From positions 1 through 38,797 of the forward strand of contig CANMDH010000048.1 of assembly GCA_947496555.1 (NCBI GenBank): DNA of 38,797 nucleotides. The letters are read 5' to 3'. Origin of the DNA: an uncultured Aquimarina sp. Its GTDB lineage: Bacteria; Bacteroidota; Bacteroidia; Flavobacteriales; Flavobacteriaceae. This document shows positions 32,337-38,797 of the stretch, piece by piece. The notes under the pieces were generated by a model. That model was not told the origin of the DNA and did no database searches. It was given only the letters and a program-made list of their open reading frames with translations. Numbering within the stretch: position 1 is the first letter of the stretch; each line of letters starts with the position of its first letter. A program made the translations under genes and the position numbers.

Positions 32337-34589
32337 TTAATCAACTTTACTAATCGGAATTTTAATTGTACTATCGGCAAACCATTTGATTTGCAATGGA
32401 ATTCTACCGTCTTCAATGGTTTCGTCGCTTACATTTTTACCGGTACCATAATTGATCTGCCAGAAAGGATCCTTATTAACTCCTAATAATAGTACCAGTC
32501 GGCTTCCTTTTGCAATTCTATTACTTGTGAAAATTGAATTTTTTGTAGGGATATGTTCTTTCTTATAAGGCATTAACAAATGACGTTTACTCGGATCTTT
32601 TGCATAACTAGCCCTACCCAAATAATCTGATAATTTCATATAGCTTCCATCGGGTTTCATTTCGAATATTTCAAGAATAACGTCCATATCTTTTTTATTT
32701 ATTTCAACAAATAAATCGGCCATGAAAGATCCATTGATATCAAATGACTTATCAAAAGGTTCTGTTACAAAAGATAATTGATTGTACATATGAAGTTCTT
32801 TGGCATATGTGTAATTAGATTTCTGAATACTATCGCCTCTATATAAGAAATCAACTTCTTGTCGTATATATTCATTAGAATCCGACTTTTGCTGCGATAG
32901 TTTATAGTCTTTCCCAACACGTATATTATTTATATAGAATATCAATGTATCATCATTCATCGTTCTTAGCGATGGTTTGTGTTTCCATATATTAGCACCG
33001 TTTACTTGATAATTCACTTTATCTTTTAGAATATCAGGTTTTTTTGCTCCTTTGAAAATATAATCAAACCATTGATATGCCAAAACATCCATATCCATTT
33101 TGGCAATAGAGTCAACTGTAAACTTTCCTACTTTTTTGGCGGTTCTACCAGCTGCACTGCCATGATTGTAAGGTCCTATTACCAAATAATGTTCTGCATT
33201 TTTGTTACGGGTTGTATGCTCACGATGATAATGTAACGCCCCAACCTGATCAGAATCATAATAACCTGTGGTAGTCAATACTGGAATATTGATTTTAGAA
33301 AATTCATCATTACTGGTCGTCATATTTTGCCAATAGTCATCATTATCAGGATGATCTAACCATCGCTGAAATATTTTATTAGGAGCTCCATGTAAAGAAT
33401 CGATAGCCCTAAATGACTTTCCGCTTTTGTACCATTTTCGATATAATTTACTCCATTGCTCCCAATCCAGGAAATTTTCAAGATCGATAAAATCGTTTGC
33501 AGTTACAAAATTGATCCATCGAATCATATAGCTCATAAACACATTATTTTCCATTGGATAATCATTTCCAACACCAACAGATACTTGTGGAACTATTGTT
33601 TTTAATGCCGGATGCATTTTTTTTGCTGCCGCCCATTGACTGAACCCAAGATAACTACCCCCCATCATACCAACCTCACCATTACTCCAAGGTTGTTTAC
33701 TAATCCAGTCAATAACCTCATAAGCATCTCGTGCGTCATGCTCAAAGGGCTCAATCTCCTCTGGGCTAAAGCGCTTACCTCTTGTATTGGCAATCACACC
33801 TACGTATCCATAATAAGCTGCTTCTTTTACTAAAAAGTCATCTCTCACTCCGCTTTCATATGGATATATACTAAAAATTAGGACTGTAGGTTTTGGCCTA
33901 GTATCATTCTTTTTTCTACCAATTCGTAATGCTATTGTAGCCCCATCTTTTGTTTTTAAAGAAACACTATCTTGTACTACATAACGCTTGTCTTCTTCTT
34001 TAGCTATAAGTGATACTGCTATAGCCTTTGTTTTTAGTGCTACCGTATTAGATAAATGTAAAGATGATAACTTCAAAAAGTCTTTTCGCGAAATACTATC
34101 TTTATCTTTTCTCCTGTCTAAAAGTTTCTTTATTTTTTTATTATTATCCTGAATTATTATATCAAAACGTATAGGGAATCTAAGTTTTGCTTTCTCTGTA
34201 AGAGGGTCATATATGTCATTAAAAGCAGATTTGTAAACCGATTCAAAAGAATTTTCTTTTGCCATCGATGCCTTTGCATAAAGGTAATTTTCTACAGAAA
34301 TGAGATTAGCTTCATCTGGATATTCCTGTCCAGATATATTACGCAAACTATCTATCGACACCAATGATTTTGAAAACTCCTTGCATAACAATTGAAGGGT
34401 TATCAAGTTTTTATAATACGTCTCTTTATCCTTTTCAGAATAGTTTTCCAAAATTGATTCTGATATTTCAGAAATCCTTTTATCTAGTGCAGATTGATTA
34501 GTTTTTGCATCTTTTGGAAAATAATAGTTTTGAGAAAATACGTTTGTAAAGCCTAAACCTAATAAAAGTATTAAAGTAAATTTTTTCAT
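32337..34589 (-). CDS. CocE/NonD family (X-Pro dipeptidyl-peptidase-like) hydrolase
   Basis: This 750-residue exported serine hydrolase has a signal peptide (KKFTLILLLGLGFTNVFS, cut near 20). A helical N-terminal extension of about 200 residues is followed by an alpha/beta hydrolase. GGSYLG (310-315) holds the nucleophile Ser312. The surroundings PTVLIFSIYPY and VIANTRGKRFS are typical of the family, as is GPYNHG for the catalytic His. A C-terminal jelly-roll domain (about 540-750) is of the X-Pro dipeptidyl-peptidase type. Members cleave X-Pro dipeptides, acyl esters or beta-lactam acyl groups. The ATG at 34589 gives the signal peptide; a longer frame from 34622 adds eleven residues without support. 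Confidence 0.92.
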   Translation of the reverse strand: MKKFTLILLLGLGFTNVFSQNYYFPKDAKTNQSALDKRISEISESILENYSEKDKETYYKNLITLQLLCKEFSKSLVSIDSLRNISGQEYPDEANLISVENYLYAKASMAKENSFESVYKSAFNDIYDPLTEKAKLRFPIRFDIIIQDNNKKIKKLLDRRKDKDSISRKDFLKLSSLHLSNTVALKTKAIAVSLIAKEEDKRYVVQDSVSLKTKDGATIALRIGRKKNDTRPKPTVLIFSIYPYESGVRDDFLVKEAAYYGYVGVIANTRGKRFSPEEIEPFEHDARDAYEVIDWISKQPWSNGEVGMMGGSYLGFSQWAAAKKMHPALKTIVPQVSVGVGNDYPMENNVFMSYMIRWINFVTANDFIDLENFLDWEQWSKLYRKWYKSGKSFRAIDSLHGAPNKIFQRWLDHPDNDDYWQNMTTSNDEFSKINIPVLTTTGYYDSDQVGALHYHREHTTRNKNAEHYLVIGPYNHGSAAGRTAKKVGKFTVDSIAKMDMDVLAYQWFDYIFKGAKKPDILKDKVNYQVNGANIWKHKPSLRTMNDDTLIFYINNIRVGKDYKLSQQKSDSNEYIRQEVDFLYRGDSIQKSNYTYAKELHMYNQLSFVTEPFDKSFDINGSFMADLFVEINKKDMDVILEIFEMKPDGSYMKLSDYLGRASYAKDPSKRHLLMPYKKEHIPTKNSIFTSNRIAKGSRLVLLLGVNKDPFWQINYGTGKNVSDETIEDGRIPLQIKWFADSTIKIPISKVD

Positions 34590-34735
34590 TATAAGTTTTA
34601 ATTGATGAATTATGAAGTACAAAAAAAGGTATTTGTATTAAATATTCTACTAACTTTAAGAAGTAATTTGCAGTTTTTTGTAACTGAACTAAAACAAACT
34701 TTGAACTTTTATAGACTAAGTTTATCTTCGCCTTA

Positions 34736-36838
34736 ATGAATCCTAATATCCTTCAGACACCCATTGATTATCTTAAAGGCGTTGGACCTGCGAGAGCTGA
34801 TTTGCTGCGCTCTGAACTTGGCATACATACCTACCAGGATTTAATTAATCTTTTCCCGAATAGATACCTTGATAAAACCCAATACTATAAAATTAATCAA
34901 TTGCAACGCACCTCTGCCGAAGTTCAGATCATCGGTAAAATAATTCATATTAAGACGGTCGAGCAAAAAAGAGGAAAACGACTCGTAGCCAAATTTATGG
35001 ATGATACCGGTGAGATGGAACTAGTATGGTTTAGAGGACATAAATGGATACGTGAAAATATAAAACTAAATACCCCTTATGTTATCTTTGGAAAAACCAA
35101 ATATTATAATGGGTTTAGTATGCCACATCCCGAAATGGAATTGCTAGAGGAACACAACAAAAATCTACGAACTGCAATGCAACCCATTTACCCTTCTACC
35201 GAAAAACTCTCTAATAAAGGGATTACCAATCGGGTGGTGATGAAAATGATGCAGCAGTTGTTTATTGAAACCAAAGTGCGATTTTATGATACGTTACCCA
35301 AAGAAATATTAGAAGATCTGAAACTTATTTCAAAAAGTGAAGCCGTCTTTAATATTCATTTCCCAAAAAGCCAGGAGTTGTTGGCCAAAGCGCAATATCG
35401 ACTTAAGTTTGAAGAACTATTCTATATTCAATTGCAGTTAATAACAAAAAAACTGATCCGTAAACAAAAGATCAAGGGCTTTCCTTTTACAGAAGTAGGT
35501 GACCATTTCAATAATTTTTATAAAAATCACCTGCCTTTTGAGCTTACCGATGCGCAAAAACGAGTTATCAAAGAAATACGCAATGATATTGGTAGTAGTG
35601 CTCAAATGAATCGCTTGTTGCAAGGGGATGTAGGCTCGGGTAAAACCATAGTGGGGTTAATGACGATGCTTTTGGCAATCGATAATGGTTTCCAGGCCTG
35701 TTTGATGGCTCCGACTGCTATTTTGGCGAACCAACATTATCAGGGAATTGTAGAACTTACCAAAGATCTTAATGTTAATGTAATGCTTCTTATGGGTAGC
35801 TCTAAAACAAAAGAACGAAGAAAAATACATGAGGAATTAGAAGATGGTTCTTTGCATATTCTTATTGGCACTCATGCGTTGCTCGAAGACAAAGTACAAT
35901 TTAAGAACCTGGGACTGGCAATTATTGATGAACAACATCGTTTTGGCGTCGCACAACGATCCAAATTGTGGCATAAAAATATGTATCCGCCGCATATTTT
36001 GGTCATGACAGCTACGCCTATCCCAAGAACATTGGCCATGAGTTTGTATGGCGATTTGGATATTTCTATTATAGACGAACTACCCCCAGGGCGTAAAACT
36101 ATCAAAACTGTGCATAGATATGATAGCAATCGTTTGAAAGTATTCAAATTTATAGCCGATGAAATTAAAAAAGGACGACAAATCTATATTGTGTATCCAT
36201 TAATTCAGGAATCTGAAGCTATGGATTATAAAGATCTAATGGATGGCCATGAAAGTATTGTACGTTCTTTCCCACTACCAGAATATCAGATATCTATTGT
36301 GCATGGTAAAATGAAACCTGCTGATAAAGATTATGAAATGGAGCGTTTTGTAAAAGGTGAAACCCAAATTATGGTCGCCACCACTGTTATCGAGGTTGGG
36401 GTAAATGTACCTAATGCCAGTGTTATGATTATAGAAAGTGCAGAGCGATTTGGGCTCTCACAACTGCATCAATTACGTGGTCGCGTAGGCCGCGGAGCAG
36501 AACAAAGTTATTGTATTCTTATGACTAGTCATAAGCTCTCTGCAGATAGTAAGACACGACTCGAAACCATGGTTCGTACCAATGATGGTTTTGATATTGC
36601 CGAAGTAGACCTAAAATTACGGGGCCCAGGAGATATTATGGGTACCCAACAAAGTGGGGTGTTAAATCTTAAGATTGCCGATATTGTTAAAGACAATGAT
36701 ATTCTGAAAACAGCAAGATATTATGCCATGAAAGTGCTAAATGAAGACCCTGCGCTTTCCTTGGAAAAAAACAAGGTATTACATTATACTTATCAGCAAA
36801 TGGCCAAGCATAAGAATATCTGGAATTATATTAGTTAG
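34736..36838 (+). CDS. recG: ATP-dependent DNA helicase RecG
   Basis: This 700-residue superfamily 2 helicase reverses stalled replication forks and processes Holliday junctions. The wedge (OB) domain is in the first 200 residues, with YLKGVGPARADLL at 12-24. Walker A, GDVGSGKT, is at 297-304. DEQHRFGV is motif II and VMTATPIPRTLAMS is motif III. The C-terminal lobe has IVHGKM, VATTVIEVGVNVPNA, QLHQLRGRVGRG (motif VI) and the RecG-specific GPGDIMGTQQSG. Length and order fit the family exactly. It is divergent from the CocE-type gene. Confidence 0.97.
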   Translation: MNPNILQTPIDYLKGVGPARADLLRSELGIHTYQDLINLFPNRYLDKTQYYKINQLQRTSAEVQIIGKIIHIKTVEQKRGKRLVAKFMDDTGEMELVWFRGHKWIRENIKLNTPYVIFGKTKYYNGFSMPHPEMELLEEHNKNLRTAMQPIYPSTEKLSNKGITNRVVMKMMQQLFIETKVRFYDTLPKEILEDLKLISKSEAVFNIHFPKSQELLAKAQYRLKFEELFYIQLQLITKKLIRKQKIKGFPFTEVGDHFNNFYKNHLPFELTDAQKRVIKEIRNDIGSSAQMNRLLQGDVGSGKTIVGLMTMLLAIDNGFQACLMAPTAILANQHYQGIVELTKDLNVNVMLLMGSSKTKERRKIHEELEDGSLHILIGTHALLEDKVQFKNLGLAIIDEQHRFGVAQRSKLWHKNMYPPHILVMTATPIPRTLAMSLYGDLDISIIDELPPGRKTIKTVHRYDSNRLKVFKFIADEIKKGRQIYIVYPLIQESEAMDYKDLMDGHESIVRSFPLPEYQISIVHGKMKPADKDYEMERFVKGETQIMVATTVIEVGVNVPNASVMIIESAERFGLSQLHQLRGRVGRGAEQSYCILMTSHKLSADSKTRLETMVRTNDGFDIAEVDLKLRGPGDIMGTQQSGVLNLKIADIVKDNDILKTARYYAMKVLNEDPALSLEKNKVLHYTYQQMAKHKNIWNYIS

Positions 36839-36891
36839 CCGATCATAAATTCATCCAATATCCGTTATTATTTATACAACATAAAAAAGAC

Positions 36892-37347
36892 ATGAAACAT
36901 TCAATAATTATAGGCCTTCTTTTTCTTTTCTCTTCAAGTGTAGCTTTTGGGCAATTTCTGCAAGAACAAGAATGGGCAACACTTTCTAATTATATGGCAT
37001 CTAATGACAATGTTGATTTCGAAACCTATCTAAAAGACAAAGGTTTCGCAAAAACCAATGAACCAAGTGAGGTGTATACCTTCTATACATGGGGTGCCAC
37101 CGAGAAATTCCTATATGGAGTAAGAGTGAATAAAAAATCAGGGCAAGTAACCTATATGACCAATGATCAAAATTATGTTATAAAATTGCTTTCTCGATTT
37201 ATGTCTGAATATACTTTGGTGAAGTCTGAAAAACAAACAAAATCTACCACCCATGTTTTTCAGTCGTTAGATGTTACTATTGCAGTTAAGTTAGACTTAT
37301 TGTCTGATTCGGGCACCCATTTACTCTTTGCGATAACAAAGTCTTAA
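36892..37347 (+). CDS. Exported hypothetical protein, 151 aa
   Basis: The protein has a signal peptide (HSIIIGLLFLFSSSVAFGQ, cut near 20-21). The mature 130 residues look alpha-beta (LQEQEWATLSNYMASNDNVDFETYLKDKG and VYTFYTWGATEKFLYGVRVN, ending LLFAITKS). No motif or cysteine is present and I do not recognise a family. It starts 53 bases after recG on the same strand with no terminator between, so read-through is possible. Confidence 0.75.
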   Translation: MKHSIIIGLLFLFSSSVAFGQFLQEQEWATLSNYMASNDNVDFETYLKDKGFAKTNEPSEVYTFYTWGATEKFLYGVRVNKKSGQVTYMTNDQNYVIKLLSRFMSEYTLVKSEKQTKSTTHVFQSLDVTIAVKLDLLSDSGTHLLFAITKS

Positions 37348-37448
37348 AAAGATTATCCGTTTCCTGATACAGATATTTTTCATGATAAATTTCGGTTAAC
37401 CCCTGAGATTATAGTATTTTGAACCCCAATAAAAAATACACAAATTGA

Positions 37449-38141
37449 ATGAAAAAAAGAAACTGGAAGAAATATGCATTAGAATTTCTATCAATATTCA
37501 TAGCTGTAATTTCAGCATTCGCACTAAATAATTGGAATGACACTAGAAATAATAAACATTCTGAGCAAAAAATACTGACCGAAATCAAGAATAGTATTAA
37601 AATAGACATTCAAGATTTTAACAACAACATTTATGGAAATAAAATGAGCTTAAAGGCTGATTCTATTTTCAGAGCACTAATCAATGGAAAAAAAGTTTCA
37701 CAAGACTCGATAGGAATTCATTACACAATCTTATTTAGAGATTATATCCCAATTATTAATAAATCTGCTTATGAATCTTTAAAAGCTAATAATTTAAAAA
37801 TAATTTCAACTGATTCATTAAGACTTCAAATCATTTCGCTATACGATTATTATTACAGCATCATTGAGAAATTGGAATATGACGTACCAGAAATGAAATC
37901 CTATAAAAATTATTTTTCAAGAATTAATACCATTCTATATCCTTTTATGGAATTTAATGAGAACGGGGAATTGATTAGTATTACTAATCTGCATGAATTA
38001 GAGACAAATGAAAAAAAAGAAATCTTAAGTTATTTGTGGCGGATTAGAAATAATAGAAAATTTAAACTGGGTAGATACGATTTGATTATACAGGTAATTG
38101 AAAAAGTAGAAAACAATCTAACTAAAGAATTAAAGCAATAG
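37449..38141 (+). CDS. DUF6090-like membrane protein
   Basis: This 230-residue protein has a short basic N-terminus (MKKRNWKKYALEFLSIF) that leads into one membrane segment (about 12-30). The segment ends ALNNWNDTRNNK, the DUF6090 pattern IAVxxAxxxNxWNxxxxxxxxE. The remainder is helical and charged, with SAYESLKANN near the centre that is often conserved in the family. Function unknown. Members often occur in small clusters of similar genes in flavobacterial genomes. The protein is rich in Asn, Lys and Ile, and the coding DNA looks more AT-rich than that of recG upstream. Confidence 0.82.
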   Translation: MKKRNWKKYALEFLSIFIAVISAFALNNWNDTRNNKHSEQKILTEIKNSIKIDIQDFNNNIYGNKMSLKADSIFRALINGKKVSQDSIGIHYTILFRDYIPIINKSAYESLKANNLKIISTDSLRLQIISLYDYYYSIIEKLEYDVPEMKSYKNYFSRINTILYPFMEFNENGELISITNLHELETNEKKEILSYLWRIRNNRKFKLGRYDLIIQVIEKVENNLTKELKQ

Positions 38142-38166
38142 CCAGAATTAGGGCTTTAAAATCAAA

Positions 38167-38700
38167 ATGATGATAGATACTATAGAAATTCCTATTAGTA
38201 GAACAAAGGTTACGCTGCTTTTGCTTGTAGCTATAATTTTTGTGATTGTAGGAATCCTATTTTTAATAGACCCTGAAACATTTCAATCTTCAATTTTTAA
38301 AAACAAAGAAATAATTAGAATTATTGGAATTGCTGCTGTGCTTTTTTTTGGTCTTGGATCAATATTTCTCTTTAGAAAACTATTTGATAATAAAATCGGA
38401 TTAATCATCGATCACAATGGAATAACAGATAACTCCTCTGCCACAAGTATTGGATTGATTGAATGGAAAGACATTAAAAGAATAGAGACGCTACAAATTG
38501 CATCGACAAAAATTCTAATGATAATTACTGATAAGCCAGAGAAATATATCGAAAAAGCAAAAGGCAAACTTGCTAAAAGGGCAATGAAAACCAATTACAA
38601 GATGTATGGTTCACCTATTTCTATAACTTCAAATTCGTTAAAAATAAAATTTAATGATTTAGAAAAACTAGTTTCTGATGCGCTTGAAAAAAGAAGTTAG
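38167..38700 (+). CDS. STM3941-like membrane protein
   Basis: This 177-residue protein has two membrane segments (about 15-33 and 50-69) followed by a cytoplasmic PH-like beta domain. Visible family features are IEIPISRTKVTLLLL at the start, then after the second segment GLIIDHNGITDNSS, GLIEWKDIKRIE and KILMIITDKPEKYI. The overall plan matches the STM3941 family. Function unknown. It begins 25 bases after the DUF6090-like gene and is likely cotranscribed with it. The DNA just after its stop holds the probable end of an insertion sequence. Confidence 0.8.
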   Translation: MMIDTIEIPISRTKVTLLLLVAIIFVIVGILFLIDPETFQSSIFKNKEIIRIIGIAAVLFFGLGSIFLFRKLFDNKIGLIIDHNGITDNSSATSIGLIEWKDIKRIETLQIASTKILMIITDKPEKYIEKAKGKLAKRAMKTNYKMYGSPISITSNSLKIKFNDLEKLVSDALEKRS

Positions 38701-38721
38701 TTAATCCTCTTTTTGTTAGGA

Positions 38722-38797
38722 GAGGCTGTAAACTGAACTCTGTCTGAGTTAAATTTTAATCATTAATTTTATTCAGACAGAATCATGACAAACGAAG
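38722..38797 (+). mobile_element. Probable left end of an insertion sequence (IS256-like), cut by the window
   Basis: Directly after the STM3941-like gene the sequence GAGGCTGTAAACTGAACTC resembles IS256-family terminal repeats, which often start GAGnCTGT or similar. Inside it TCTGTCTGA (38739-38747) is perfectly repeated in inverse orientation as TCAGACAGA (38773-38781). Four bases later an ATG at 38785 opens MTNE, consistent with the start of a transposase. The rest lies outside the window, so neither the transposase nor the right end can be confirmed. Confidence 0.4.
38785..38797 (+). CDS. Start of a possible transposase gene, truncated by the window edge
   Basis: Only the ATG and three further codons (MTNE) are present. 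The call rests entirely on its position just inside the putative insertion-sequence end and on the inverted repeat before it. Confidence 0.3.

Overview
The window is chromosomal DNA of a member of the Bacteroidota, most probably a marine Flavobacteriaceae (Aquimarina or a close relative is my guess, made from protein flavour only). Supporting signs are the AT-rich composition, A-rich leaders without Shine-Dalgarno sequences, several -7 boxes of the Bacteroidota form TAnnTTTG, lipoprotein signals, a C-terminal type IX secretion (T9SS) sorting domain on a secreted protease, and families typical of the group (DUF6090, STM3941-like, DUF2147, OmpA-tail lipoprotein). I see no rRNA, tRNA, CRISPR array or complete prophage.

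Layout. 1-3.0 kb: a small membrane protein (minus), fumarase class II, a DUF2147 protein, then a 640-base stretch between two bidirectional terminators. 3.0-5.7 kb: a PLP-dependent sulfur amino acid lyase/synthase divergent from its likely Lrp/AsnC regulator, then an SDR oxidoreductase. 5.8-9.8 kb: alkaline phosphatase lipoprotein, a TetA-like MFS exporter, DNA polymerase III delta (holA) and a divergent HsdR-N-like nuclease-fold protein. 10-13.4 kb: a HEIGH-type metallopeptidase lipoprotein with three C-terminal repeats, a GT2 glycosyltransferase and an OmpA-family lipoprotein. 13.4-20.4 kb: a frame-broken small ORF, a secreted hypothetical, an AraC regulator, TsaC, a D-threonine-aldolase-like enzyme, UvrD/PcrA helicase and a small conserved protein. 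20.6-28.3 kb: a large T9SS-secreted metzincin, then an apparent operon of DsrE-like protein, M20 amidohydrolase, FMN glutamate-synthase-like enzyme and a membrane-anchored protein, then a serine hydrolase. 28.3-34.6 kb: a minus-strand block of CocE-type hydrolase, M1 aminopeptidase and two tandem patatin-like paralogues. 34.7-38.7 kb: RecG, an exported hypothetical, DUF6090 and STM3941-like proteins, and at the right edge what looks like the first bases of an insertion sequence.

The most interesting item is between 2465 and 3052. Two unannotated 28-codon ORFs on the minus strand (2769-2855 and 2566-2652) are identical at 16 of 28 positions, have the same length, end in the same AIHR tail and differ at several synonymous sites. 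A decayed third tail lies between them. Upstream is a 22-codon mini-ORF that overlaps two mutually exclusive hairpins. The whole unit is bracketed by terminators that work in both directions. It looks like a small-peptide locus of unknown function.

Much of the rest is a peptide- and lipid-degrading and cell-envelope gene set (two secreted or surface metallopeptidases, M1 and CocE peptidases, M20 amidohydrolase, serine hydrolase, patatins) mixed with housekeeping DNA repair and metabolism genes. This fits a heterotroph that lives on polymers.
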